Positions 31,181-39,711 of a stretch of 64,000 bases of DNA are shown piece by piece. The stretch lies in assembly GCF_030813695.1 (NCBI RefSeq), contig NZ_JAUSVA010000002.1, positions 7,153,501 through 7,217,500 of the forward strand, written 5' to 3'. The stretch is from Kitasatospora herbaricolor. GTDB taxonomy: Bacteria > Actinomycetota > Actinomycetes > Streptomycetales > Streptomycetaceae. Made by a program: the position numbers and the translations under genes. The notes under the pieces are model-generated. The model saw only the letters and a program-made list of their open reading frames with translations, was not told the DNA's origin and searched no databases. Position 1 is the first letter of the stretch, and the number at the start of each line of letters is the position of its first letter.

Positions 31181-32161
31181 TCAGGGGGCGGGCGACGCCG
31201 TGAGGTCCCGCCGGATCCGGTCGAGGATCAGGCCCGCGCCGGTGTACCCGATGCCGAGCATCCAGAGGTCGTCGTCGACCTGGAAGGTCCGGTTGTTCCG
31301 TACCGCGTCGAGGTTCTTCCAGAGCGCCCCGCCGGTGATCGCGGCCTGGTCGGACTTGGCGGCGTCGCCGTAGGTCGACCAGAAGATCACGTCGGCGGCG
31401 GCCCGGTCGACCTGCTCGGGGCTGATCTCCAGCGAGAAGCCGGTCCGGTCCTGGTTGGCGGGCCGGCCGAGGCCGAGGTCGCGCAGGATCGAGCCGATGA
31501 AGGTGTCGTTGAGGTACAGGCGGGTGGGGGAGCCGGCCAGGAAGCGCGCCACCTCGACCTTGAGCGCCTTGGCCTTCTCCGGGCCGCCGAGGGCGGCGAC
31601 CAGTGCCCCGGCCTTCGCCCGGTAGCCGTCCTCGGCGCTCCTGGCCTCGTTCTGCCGGCCCAGCGCCTCGGCGTGCAGCCGGAAGTTCTCCTGCCAGGCC
31701 GGTCCGGTGGTCCGGGTCAGGACGGTCGGCGCGATCTTCGTCAGGTCCTCGTAGTGCTTGTCGTCCCGAGCCTGGCTGCTGAGGATCAGGTCGGGCCGCA
31801 GGGCGGCGATCGCCTCCAGGTTGGGTGACCCGATGGTGCCGACCGGCTTGACGTCCTTGAGGCGCTCCGCCGGCAGGTAGCCGGGGAGGGGCGCGCCGGC
31901 CGCGGTCGTGGTGGCGCCCACCGGGGTGATGCCGAGGGTGATCGCGGAGTCCAGCGAGTCGGTGTCGAGCACCACCACCCGGGCCGGCCGGGCCGGGACG
32001 GTGCTCTCGCCGCGGGCGTGCCGCACGACGTGGGAGCCCCCGGTGCCGGCCGCCTCGCCGCCGGCGGGGCCGGCCGGGGTGCCGGAGCCGCAGCCGCCGA
32101 GGGCGAGGCAGCCCGCCAGGGCGACGGCGGCGACGGCGGAGCGGTGGGGCGTACGGGACAT
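31181..32161 (-). CDS. Ferric-siderophore-binding lipoprotein (FecB/FhuD family)
   Basis: This 326-aa protein has a signal peptide with lipobox LALGGC (Cys about 24), then a class III binding-protein domain. ARVVVLDTDSLDSAITLGI and GTIGSPNLEAIAALRPDLIL are the classic opening pattern, and the central helix is about 150-185. The C-terminal lobe contains ISPEQVDRAAADVIFWSTY and ends ALWKNLDAVRNNRTFQVDDD. It should deliver a ferric siderophore to a FecCD-type permease, but no permease or ATPase gene is in the window, so it must share a system encoded elsewhere. GGAG lies about 9 nt before the ATG. Confidence 0.9.
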   Translation of the reverse strand: MSRTPHRSAVAAVALAGCLALGGCGSGTPAGPAGGEAAGTGGSHVVRHARGESTVPARPARVVVLDTDSLDSAITLGITPVGATTTAAGAPLPGYLPAERLKDVKPVGTIGSPNLEAIAALRPDLILSSQARDDKHYEDLTKIAPTVLTRTTGPAWQENFRLHAEALGRQNEARSAEDGYRAKAGALVAALGGPEKAKALKVEVARFLAGSPTRLYLNDTFIGSILRDLGLGRPANQDRTGFSLEISPEQVDRAAADVIFWSTYGDAAKSDQAAITGGALWKNLDAVRNNRTFQVDDDLWMLGIGYTGAGLILDRIRRDLTASPAP

Positions 32162-32277
32162 CGCGCGGCTCCAGGGCTCGGGGGCGCTCGGCTGCGGAGG
32201 ATGCCTGCCCACCCGCACCGATCGCCACGCGCGGCGGGCGGTGCCCGCGTCCCGGCCGCCGGTCACCGGCCGGCCCG

Positions 32278-33081
32278 TCAGCCGCCTCCGCCCGGGCCCT
32301 CGCCGTCCTTGCGCCGCCGGCGCAGCACCTCGTCGTACTCCGCGTGCACCCGGCGGTCCAGCGCCAGCGCGAACTGGGCGTCCGCGACCGTCCGGGCCAG
32401 CGGCCGGACCCGCAGGATCTGCTCGGTCAGGTGGGCGGCCTCGCCCGGGGGCAGCGGCCGGTCGTCGGCGAGGGCGCCCAGCAGGTGCTCCCGGACCAGG
32501 GCGACGAACAGCTCGGCGATCGCGTCCACGTGCTCCTGGGTGCGCCGGCTGGCCTCCAGGACGACGGAGAGCGGGACGCCCTCGGCGACCAGCGCGGTGG
32601 TGGCGTCCATCAGCCGGCGGCTGATGTGGGTGATGCCGTCCTCCCGGACGGTGATCCAGCCCTGGGCGACGGACTCGGCGGTGTTGGCCTCGGTCAGCTG
32701 GTCGCCGAAGGCCGTCCTGAGCTCGTCCCAGTCCAGGTCGACCGGGGTCTCGTCGGACCACGGGGCGACGATCGCGGCCTCCAGGCCGATCAGTTCGGCG
32801 ACGTCGCGCCCGCTCTCGCCGGCGCCGATCAGTTCCGCGATGCCCCCGAGGGTGTGGCCGCGCTCCAGCAGTTCGGCGATCACCCGCAGCCTGGCCAGGT
32901 GGGCCTCGCCGTACCAGGCGATCCGGCCCTCCTTGCGGGGCGGCTGGAGCAGCTTGCGCTCGCGGTAGAAGCGCAGGGTACGGGTGGTGATGCCGGCCGC
33001 CTCGGCCAGCTCCTCCACCCGGTACTCGCGCTGGGCTGTCGCCGCCGGTGCCGACCTGAGCTTCTCCACGGCGCTCAGCAT
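32278..33081 (-). CDS. MerR-family transcriptional regulator
   Basis: This 267-aa protein has an N-terminal winged helix: YRVEELAEAAGITTRTLRFYRERKLL (helix-turn-helix, about 20-45), the wing GRIAWYGEAHLARLRVI, and a coiled-coil helix LLERGHTLGGIAELI. The C-terminal ~170 residues form an uncharacterised effector/dimer domain, longer than in metal-sensing MerR proteins and without a Cys cluster, which suggests an organic ligand. It diverges from the monooxygenase operon with 144 bp between starts, so that operon is the likely target. A link to the siderophore genes is not excluded. Confidence 0.88.
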   Translation of the reverse strand: MLSAVEKLRSAPAATAQREYRVEELAEAAGITTRTLRFYRERKLLQPPRKEGRIAWYGEAHLARLRVIAELLERGHTLGGIAELIGAGESGRDVAELIGLEAAIVAPWSDETPVDLDWDELRTAFGDQLTEANTAESVAQGWITVREDGITHISRRLMDATTALVAEGVPLSVVLEASRRTQEHVDAIAELFVALVREHLLGALADDRPLPPGEAAHLTEQILRVRPLARTVADAQFALALDRRVHAEYDEVLRRRRKDGEGPGGGG

Positions 33082-33118
33082 AGGCGCGGCGGGCGGGCAA
33101 CCGATGCTGCCGGGCTTC

Positions 33119-33147
33119 TTCCATCAACTGTCAGCAAGAGCTACCCT
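33119..33147 (+). promoter_or_regulatory. Candidate promoter of the monooxygenase operon
   Basis: TTCCAT (33119-33124) and TACCCT (33142-33147) are separated by 17 bp. The expected start point is just before the palindrome at 33157-33172. Both hexamers are only partial matches to the consensus. Confidence 0.4.
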
Positions 33148-33156
33148 GCCAATCAT

Positions 33157-33172
33157 GCCAGTGATTACTGGC
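33157..33172. promoter_or_regulatory. GCCAGT-N4-ACTGGC palindrome, probable operator
   Basis: A perfect 6+6 dyad with a 4-bp centre lies 54 bp upstream of the monooxygenase ATG in the MerR/monooxygenase divergent region. Confidence 0.5.
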
Positions 33173-33225
33173 GCGAATTTTCCGGACGTGCGCACCTTCA
33201 CCCCCATCCTCAGGAGGGACGCCGC

Positions 33226-34767
33226 ATGGCACCCACCCCCAAGCGCCCCGAGCCCACGGCGCCCGCCACGCCCCACGTGCGGGTCGCCGTGATCGGCTCC
33301 GGCTTCGGCGGCCTCGGCGCCGGCGTCCGGCTCCGCCGCGCCGGGATCACCGACTTCGTCATCCTGGAGCGCGCCGACTCGGTCGGCGGCACCTGGCGGG
33401 ACAACAGCTACCCGGGCTGCGCCTGCGACGTGCCCTCGCACCTCTACTCCTTCTCCTTCGCGCCCAACCCCGCCTGGCCGCGCAGCTTCTCCGGCCAGCC
33501 GGACATCCGCGCCTACCTGGAGAAGGTCACCGACGTCTTCGGCCTCCGCCCGCACCTGCGCTTCAACGCCGAGGTGACCGAGGCCCGCTGGGACGCCGGG
33601 CGGACCCACTGGCGGATCACCACCAGCGCCGGCCGGTGGACCGCCGACGCGATCGTCTCCGCCGCCGGACCGCTCGCCGACCCGCAGATCCCCGACCTCC
33701 CGGGCCTGGACGGCTTCCCCGGCAAGGTGTTCCACTCCTCCCGCTGGGACCACGACTACGACCTGGACGGCAAGCGTGTCGCGATGGTCGGCACCGGCGC
33801 CTCGGCCGCCCAGATCATCCCCAACATCCAGCCCAGGGTCGGCCGGCTGACGGTCTTCCAGCGCACCCCCGCCTGGGTGCTGCCGCGCCGCGACCGCGAG
33901 ATCAGCGGCGCCGAGAAGTGGCTGCACGACCGGCTCCCGGTCACCGCCCAGCTCCGCCGCGGCGCCCTGTTCGCCCTGCGCGAGCTGCAGGTGGACGCCT
34001 TCGTCCGGCGCCCCGGCGCCCTGCGCCTGGTGCAGAAGATCGCCGAACGGCACATCGCGGCCGGCGTCCCCGACCCGGCGCTGCGGGCCCGGCTGACCCC
34101 CGACTACCGGATCGGCTGCAAGCGGATCCTGCTGAGCAACACCTACTACCCGGCGCTGGCCGCCGCCAACACCGAGGTGGTCGCCACCGGCCTGTCCGAG
34201 GTGCGCGGCTCCACCCTGGTAGCCGCCGACGGCAGCGAGCACGAGGTGGACGCGATCGTCTTCGGCACCGGCTTCCACGTCACCGACATGCCCATCGGCG
34301 CCCGGGTGTTCGGCGCGGACGGCCGCAGCCTCGCGGAGGAGTGGAAGGAGGGCATGGAGGCGCTGCGCGGCTCCACCGTCCGGGGCTTCCCCAACCTGTT
34401 CTTCGTGATCGGCCCGAACACCGGTCTCGGCAACAGCTCGATGATCCTGATGATCGAGTCCCAGCTGAACTACGTCGTCGACGCGCTCACCACGCTGGAG
34501 AACGTCGGCGCCACCGCGATGCAGCCCACCGCCCGGGCCCAGCGGCAGTGGAACCTCACCCTCCAGCACCGGATGTCGCGCACGGTCTGGTCCACCGGCG
34601 GCTGCACCAGCTGGTACCAGGACGCGGGCGGCAAGAACACCGTGCTGTGGCCCGGCTCCACCACCGGCTTCCGGCGGGCCACCCGCCGGGTCGACCTGGC
34701 CGAGTACGAGCTGATCAAGCGCACCGCCCCCGAGCCGGCCCCGCACGCCCAGGAGGTCCTCGCATGA
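33226..34767 (+). CDS. Flavin-containing (Baeyer-Villiger-type) monooxygenase
   Basis: This 513-aa enzyme has two Rossmann motifs: VAVIGSGFGGLGAGVRLRRAG (FAD, about 20-40) and VAMVGTGASAAQIIPNI (NADPH, about 185-205). The first is followed by the BVMO marker GGTWRDNSYPGCACDVPSHL. The fingerprint before the second Rossmann reads FPGKVFHSSRWDHDYDLDGK, near the FxGxxxHxxxW type. Late ATG-like motif DAIVFGTGFHVTD is typical. It should insert oxygen into a ketone or oxidise a soft nucleophile using NADPH and O2. Gene order with the next two genes resembles the mycobacterial mymA (Rv3083)-lipR-SDR set. CAGGAGGGA is 7 nt before the ATG, and the stop overlaps the hydrolase start. Confidence 0.92.
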   Translation: MAPTPKRPEPTAPATPHVRVAVIGSGFGGLGAGVRLRRAGITDFVILERADSVGGTWRDNSYPGCACDVPSHLYSFSFAPNPAWPRSFSGQPDIRAYLEKVTDVFGLRPHLRFNAEVTEARWDAGRTHWRITTSAGRWTADAIVSAAGPLADPQIPDLPGLDGFPGKVFHSSRWDHDYDLDGKRVAMVGTGASAAQIIPNIQPRVGRLTVFQRTPAWVLPRRDREISGAEKWLHDRLPVTAQLRRGALFALRELQVDAFVRRPGALRLVQKIAERHIAAGVPDPALRARLTPDYRIGCKRILLSNTYYPALAAANTEVVATGLSEVRGSTLVAADGSEHEVDAIVFGTGFHVTDMPIGARVFGADGRSLAEEWKEGMEALRGSTVRGFPNLFFVIGPNTGLGNSSMILMIESQLNYVVDALTTLENVGATAMQPTARAQRQWNLTLQHRMSRTVWSTGGCTSWYQDAGGKNTVLWPGSTTGFRRATRRVDLAEYELIKRTAPEPAPHAQEVLA

Positions 34768-35699
34768 GCCCCGCGATCCCCGCCGACTGCGTCCTGCCCA
34801 CCCCCGTCGAGGAGTTGCGGATCCGCTCGGCGGACGGCACCGCACTGCACGCCGAGGTGCACGGCGACCCGGCCGCGCCGACCGTCCTGCTGGCCCACGG
34901 CTGGACCTGCTCGATCGCCTTCTGGGCCCCCGTGATCCGCCAACTCGCGGGTGAGTTCCGCCTGGTTGCGTACGACCAGCGCGGCCACGGCCGCAGCGAC
35001 GTCCCGCCGGGCCGGGCCGGGTACAGCACCCGGGCGTTGGCCGACGACCTGGAGGCGGTGCTCACCCGGGTGGTCCCGGCGGGCGGGCGGGCGGTGCTCG
35101 CCGGCCACAGCATGGGCGGTATGACCGTCATGGCCGCCGGCGACCGGGCCGAGGTGGCGAGCCGGACGGCCGCCGCCCTGCTGGTCAGCACCGGCGCGAG
35201 CGACCTGGTCGCCGAGCTGCGGGTGGCACCGGACGCCCTGCGCAGCCCGGGCCTGCGGCGATTCCTGCACCAGCGGATCCTGAAGTCCCGGCTGCCGCTC
35301 GGGCCGGTCACCGGCGTCAGCCGGGCGGTGCTCAGGTACGCCACCATGGGCCCGTCCTCGCCGGCCGGCCGGGTCGAGGCGACCGCCCGGATCGTGCACG
35401 CCTGCCCGACCCCCGTCCGCGCCCACTGGGCCGCGGTACTGGGCGAGTTGGACGTCCGCGACGGGCTCGCCGCCCTGGCCGCGCCGACCGCCGTGATCGT
35501 CGGCACCGACGACCGGCTGACCCCGCCGGTGCTCGCGCACCGGATCGTCGCCGGGCTCGAAGACCCGCAGGGCCTGCTGCTGCTGCCCGGCGTCGGCCAC
35601 ATGGCGCCCGTCGAGCGCCCGGCCGAGGTCGCCGCCGAGATCCGCCGCCTTGCCGTCGCCCACCTGGGCGCCCCCGCCGAGAGGAGCACCGCCGCATGA
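34764..35699 (+). CDS. Alpha/beta hydrolase
   Basis: This 311-aa hydrolase has the oxyanion HGWT segment (LLAHGWTCSIAFW) and DQRGHGRSD. The nucleophile elbow is GHSMGG (Ser about residue 116), the acid Asp is in VIVGTDDRLTPP, and the catalytic His is in GVGHMAPVERP. The triad is complete. Together with the monooxygenase it could hydrolyse the ester or lactone made by Baeyer-Villiger oxidation. It is coupled at both ends by ATGA overlaps (34764 and 35696). Confidence 0.9.
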   Translation: MSPAIPADCVLPTPVEELRIRSADGTALHAEVHGDPAAPTVLLAHGWTCSIAFWAPVIRQLAGEFRLVAYDQRGHGRSDVPPGRAGYSTRALADDLEAVLTRVVPAGGRAVLAGHSMGGMTVMAAGDRAEVASRTAAALLVSTGASDLVAELRVAPDALRSPGLRRFLHQRILKSRLPLGPVTGVSRAVLRYATMGPSSPAGRVEATARIVHACPTPVRAHWAAVLGELDVRDGLAALAAPTAVIVGTDDRLTPPVLAHRIVAGLEDPQGLLLLPGVGHMAPVERPAEVAAEIRRLAVAHLGAPAERSTAA

Positions 35700-36604
35700 G
35701 CACCGTCCCACCGCTGTCCGCCCAGGTCGTCGTCGTCACCGGAGCCGCCCGCGGGGTCGGCGCGACCCTGGCCCGCAAGCTCGCCGCACGGGGGGCCAAG
35801 GTCGCCCTGGTCGGCCTGGAGCCCGCCGAGCTGAAGGAGGCCGCCGCGCTCTGCGGGCCGGACGCCTCCTCCTGGGAGGCCGACGTCACCGACGTCGAGG
35901 CGCTGACCACGACCGCCCGGGCGATCCAGGAGCGCTACGGCCGGATCGACGCGGTGGTGGCCAACGCCGGCATCGCGATCGGCGGCCCGCTGCTGGACAG
36001 CGACCACCGGGCGTTCAGCCGGGTGATCGAGGTGAACCTGCTGGGCAGCGTCGCCACCGCCCGGGCCTTCCTGCCCGCGCTCGCCGAGAGCGGCGGCTAC
36101 CTGCTGCAGATCGCCTCGCTGGCGGCGATGACCCCGGCGCCGCTGATGAGCGCCTACTGCGCCAGCAAGTCGGGGGTGGAGGCCTTCGCCCACGCGCTCC
36201 GCGCCGAGGTCGCCCATCAGGGCGTCAAGGTCGGTGTCGGGTACCTGAGTTGGACCGACACCGACATGGTGCGCGGAGCCGACCAGGATGTCGTGCTGCG
36301 GCAGATGCGCTCCCGGCTGCCCTGGCCGGCCAACAAGACCTACCCGCTCGACCCGGCGGTCGACCGCCTGGTGGCCGGCATCGCCCGCCGCGCGGCGCAC
36401 GTCTACGCCCAGGCCTGGCTGCGCGCCATGCAGCCGGTCCGCTCGTTGCTGCCGGGGCTGATCGCGACCGTCGGGGCCCGTGACATCGCCAAGCTCGCCC
36501 CGCAGTTGAGGGCGACGGCCAGCACCCGGATGCGCCCGGTCGGGGCCGGCGGGGAGGCCGACTCGGCCGCCCGTTCGGCCGGGTCGGCGGGCGGCACGGA
36601 GTAG
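35696..36604 (+). CDS. Short-chain dehydrogenase/reductase (third gene of the monooxygenase operon)
   Basis: This 302-aa protein has TGAARGVG (cofactor glycines, about 17-24), NAG (about 91), Ser in LLQIASLAAMTP and the catalytic YCASK. The length and the C-terminal extension (about 245-302, basic then Ala/Gly-rich) match the SadH-like SDRs found with mymA-type monooxygenases. It would interconvert an alcohol and a ketone, supplying or removing the monooxygenase substrate. It starts inside the hydrolase stop, and an imperfect hairpin follows (36621-36650). Confidence 0.9.
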   Translation: MSTVPPLSAQVVVVTGAARGVGATLARKLAARGAKVALVGLEPAELKEAAALCGPDASSWEADVTDVEALTTTARAIQERYGRIDAVVANAGIAIGGPLLDSDHRAFSRVIEVNLLGSVATARAFLPALAESGGYLLQIASLAAMTPAPLMSAYCASKSGVEAFAHALRAEVAHQGVKVGVGYLSWTDTDMVRGADQDVVLRQMRSRLPWPANKTYPLDPAVDRLVAGIARRAAHVYAQAWLRAMQPVRSLLPGLIATVGARDIAKLAPQLRATASTRMRPVGAGGEADSAARSAGSAGGTE

Positions 36605-36620
36605 GGGGAAGGCAGCGGTC

Positions 36621-36650
36621 CCGGGCGGGCGGTGGAGAGCGCCCGTCCGG
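36621..36650 (+). terminator. Weak hairpin after the monooxygenase operon
   Basis: Arms CCGGGCGGGCG and CGCCCGTCCGG (36621-36631, 36640-36650) pair with one mismatch, 17 bp after the SDR stop. No T-run. Confidence 0.38.
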
Positions 36651-36874
36651 GGCCGTGGTCCGTCCGGCCGTGGCCCGTCCGGCGGAGCGTGCGGGCGGGA
36701 GCTTCGGCGGCCAGGGCGTGCGGGGCGTCCGGGTGACGAACCGTCCGGCCCGGCCCCGTACGGCCGTTCGCCGCGGCGCCCACCGGGGCCCACCGGCGCC
36801 GCCCCGGGCCCACGAGCTGGGAAGCGGCCCGGATGTCGGTGTCTTCGGGCGGCGGAATCGGTACCGTCGGGACC

Positions 36875-37648
36875 ATGACCACTGCCCTCATCACTGGCGC
36901 CACCGCCGGCATCGGCGCCGCGTTCGCCGTCAAGCTGGCCCGCGCCGGCCACAACGTCGTCCTGGTCGCCCGGGACACCGACCGGCTGGCCGAGTACGCC
37001 GAGAAGCTGTCCGCCGAGTACGGCGTCGAGACCGAGGCGCTGACCGCGGACCTGGCCACCGACACCGGCATCGCCGCCGTCGAGGAGCGCCTCGCGGACC
37101 CGGCCCGGCCGGTGGACCTGCTGATCAACAACGCCGGCTTCGGCAACAAGGGCGCCTTCCTCACCGTGCCGCTGCAGGGCGATCTGGACATGCAGAAGGT
37201 GCACATCGAGGCCGTCCTGCGGCTGACCGCCGCCGCCCTGCCGGGGATGCGCGAGCGCCGGCTCGGCGGGGTGATCAACGTGGCCTCGGTGGCGGCCTTC
37301 CTGCCGCGCGGCACGTACGGGGCGAGCAAGGCCTGGGTGGTCAGCTTCACCCAGGGCGTCGCCCGCGACCTCGGAGACTCCGGGGTGCGGATGATGGCCC
37401 TCTGCCCGGGCTTCACCCGGACCGAGTTCCACCAGCGGGCCGGCATGGGCACCTCGGACATCCCGTCCTGGGGCTGGCTGTCGGCCGAGCGGGTGGTGAA
37501 CGAGGCGATGCGCGACTTCGCCCGCGGCCGCTCGCTGTCCGTTCCCGGCAAGCGGTACAAGCTGGCGGTGGCGGTGGCCAGGCTGCTGCCGTCCGGCGCG
37601 CTCGGCGGGGTGTCCTCGAAGGCGGCGCGTACGTACGGCAAGGAGTGA
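36875..37648 (+). CDS. Short-chain dehydrogenase/reductase
   Basis: This 257-aa classical SDR has TGATAGIG at the N-terminus, DLLINNAGFGNKG (NNAG), GVINVASVAAFLP (catalytic Ser) and YGASKAW (Tyr-x3-Lys), ending with a PGFTRTEF motif. It is like YqjQ/DltE-type oxidoreductases with unknown substrate. A 270-bp gap separates it from the upstream operon, so it probably has its own promoter. The frame is open 42 bp upstream, but the ATG at 36875 matches the conserved SDR beginning. No strong Shine-Dalgarno is visible. Confidence 0.88.
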   Translation: MTTALITGATAGIGAAFAVKLARAGHNVVLVARDTDRLAEYAEKLSAEYGVETEALTADLATDTGIAAVEERLADPARPVDLLINNAGFGNKGAFLTVPLQGDLDMQKVHIEAVLRLTAAALPGMRERRLGGVINVASVAAFLPRGTYGASKAWVVSFTQGVARDLGDSGVRMMALCPGFTRTEFHQRAGMGTSDIPSWGWLSAERVVNEAMRDFARGRSLSVPGKRYKLAVAVARLLPSGALGGVSSKAARTYGKE

Positions 37649-37753
37649 CGGCGGGCCCGGCCGTGGCCCGGAGGGCTGCGGTACGGCGCGGGCGCGGGCC
37701 GGAGGGGTTGCGGGCCGGGAGCGGGAGCGGAAGGAATAGATCAAGCCTCATTA

Positions 37754-37766
37754 TTAGCTTCGCTAA
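37754..37766. promoter_or_regulatory. Operator palindrome in the ABC exporter promoter
   Basis: TTAGCTTCGCTAA is a perfect 5+3+5 dyad in an AT-rich patch. A TATTCT (37775-37780) makes a plausible -10, with a TTATTA (37751-37756) 18 bp upstream, so the dyad sits between the promoter hexamers as a repressor site would. MarR-type repressors commonly use such sites; no MarR gene is adjacent. Confidence 0.6.
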
Positions 37767-37839
37767 CTATGAGCTATTCTCTGTACGCTGGCTTCCCGCC
37801 CGCCCCACCACCCTGCCCCAATCATCTGGAGGTCGAGGC

Positions 37840-39669
37840 TTGAGGCCCGACGGCACCGGCTGGACCCCGCCCGCCCGCCCCGAGAGCGAGACGCCACCGC
37901 CCAGGCAGCTGCGCCGCATCCTGGCGCTGTTCCGCCCGTACCGGGGCCGGCTCGGCGTGGTCGGCCTGCTGGTGGCCGCCTCCGCCGTGGTCTCGGTGAT
38001 CTCGCCCTTCCTGCTCCGCGCCGTGCTCGACACCGCGATCCCGCAGGGCCGTACCGGCCTGCTGAGCCTGCTGGTGCTGGGCATGATCACCGCGGCCGTG
38101 GTGAACAGCATCTTCGGCGTCGTGCAGACCCTGCTGTCCACCACCGTCGGCCAGCGCGTCATGCACGACCTGCGGACCGCGGTCTACGCCCACCTGCAGC
38201 GGATGTCCCTGGCCTTCTTCACCCGGACCAGGACCGGCGAGGTGCAGTCCAGGATCGCCAACGACATCGGCGGCATGCAGTCCACCGTGACCTCCACCGC
38301 CACCTCGCTGGTCTCCAACTTCACCAGCGTGGTCGCCTCCGTGGTCGCCATGCTGGCACTGGACTGGCGGCTCACCGTGGTGTCGCTGCTGCTCCTGCCG
38401 CTGTTCGTGTGGATCAGCCGGCGGGTCGGCGGCGAGCGCAAGAAGATCACCACCGAGCGGCAGAAGCAGCTGGCCCTGATGTCCTCGGCGGTCCAGGAGT
38501 CGCTCTCGGTCAGCGGGATCCTGCTCGGCCGCACGATGGGGCGCTCCGACTCGCTGTCCCGCGAGTTCACCGAGCAGTCCGACCGGCTGGCCGACCTGGA
38601 GGTCCGCTCCAGCATGGCCGGCCGCTGGCGGATGAACGCCATCCAGATCGTGATGGCCGCGATGCCGGCGCTGATCTACTGGGCCGCCGGGCTGGCCCAG
38701 GCGGGCGGCGCGCCGATCGTCTCCGTCGGCACCCTGGTCGCCTTCGTCTCGCTGCAGCAGGGCCTGTTCCGCCCCACCATCAGCCTGCTCTCCACCGGCG
38801 TCCAGGTGCAGACCTCGCTGGCGCTGTTCCAGCGGATCTTCGAGTACCTGGACCTGCCGGTCGAGATCGCCGAGCCGGCCAGGCCCGTCCACCTGGAGCG
38901 GATCACCGGGGAGGTCCGCTTCGAGGGCGTCGACTTCCGCTACGACCCGGCCCAGGAGCGGCCCACGCTGGCCGGCGTCGAGCTGAAGGTGCCGGCCGGC
39001 GGTTCGCTGGCCGTCGTCGGCGAGACCGGTTCGGGCAAGACCACCCTCAGCTACCTGGTGCCCCGGCTCTACGACGTCACCGGCGGGCGGGTCACCATCG
39101 ACGGCACGGACGTGCGCGAGCTGTCCTTCGAGACGCTCTCCCGGGCGGTCGGCGTGGTCTCCCAGGAGACCTACCTCTTCCACGCCTCGGTCGCCGACAA
39201 CCTGCGCTTCGCCAAGCCGGAGGCCACCGACGAGGAGTTGGTCGCGGCCGCCGGGGCGGCGCAGATCCACGACATGATCGCGGGCCTGCCGGACGGCTAC
39301 GACACCATGGTGGGCGAGCGCGGCTACCGCTTCTCCGGCGGCGAGAAGCAGCGCCTGGCACTGGCCCGGACGATCCTGCGCAACCCGCCGGTGCTGATCC
39401 TGGACGAGGCGACCAGCGCCCTGGACAACCGGACCGAGCTGGCCGTCCAGCAGGCGATCGACGCGCTGGCCGTCGGCCGGACGACCATCACCGTCGCGCA
39501 CCGGCTCTCCACCATCCGCTCGGCGGACCAGATCGTGGTGCTCGACCGGGGGGAGGTCGTCGAGCTGGGAACACACGATCAGCTGGTGGAGGCCGGCGGG
39601 CGGTACGCCGCGCTGCTGCGGCGGGAGGGCTCCCCGGCGCCGGAGCCGAGCGGGGCCGGCCTCGGGTGA
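37840..39669 (+). CDS. ABC transporter, fused permease-ATPase (drug/lipid exporter half-transporter)
   Basis: This 609-aa protein has a six-helix ABC transmembrane domain (about 30-310) and a nucleotide-binding domain (about 350-590). The latter shows Walker A GETGSGKTT, Q-loop VVSQETYLF, signature FSGGEKQRLALARTIL, Walker B VLILDEATSALD and H-loop VAHRLSTIRS. It should function as a homodimeric exporter. The start is a TTG at 37840 with TGGAGGT 7-8 nt upstream; no ATG or GTG fits the domain start as well. The promoter carries a clear dyad operator, so it is probably inducible. The substrate is unknown. Confidence 0.93.
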   Translation: MRPDGTGWTPPARPESETPPPRQLRRILALFRPYRGRLGVVGLLVAASAVVSVISPFLLRAVLDTAIPQGRTGLLSLLVLGMITAAVVNSIFGVVQTLLSTTVGQRVMHDLRTAVYAHLQRMSLAFFTRTRTGEVQSRIANDIGGMQSTVTSTATSLVSNFTSVVASVVAMLALDWRLTVVSLLLLPLFVWISRRVGGERKKITTERQKQLALMSSAVQESLSVSGILLGRTMGRSDSLSREFTEQSDRLADLEVRSSMAGRWRMNAIQIVMAAMPALIYWAAGLAQAGGAPIVSVGTLVAFVSLQQGLFRPTISLLSTGVQVQTSLALFQRIFEYLDLPVEIAEPARPVHLERITGEVRFEGVDFRYDPAQERPTLAGVELKVPAGGSLAVVGETGSGKTTLSYLVPRLYDVTGGRVTIDGTDVRELSFETLSRAVGVVSQETYLFHASVADNLRFAKPEATDEELVAAAGAAQIHDMIAGLPDGYDTMVGERGYRFSGGEKQRLALARTILRNPPVLILDEATSALDNRTELAVQQAIDALAVGRTTITVAHRLSTIRSADQIVVLDRGEVVELGTHDQLVEAGGRYAALLRREGSPAPEPSGAGLG

Positions 39670-39711
39670 GGCCGGGCCCCGGCGCGGTCGGTCGGGGGAG
39701 GGACGGTGGGC

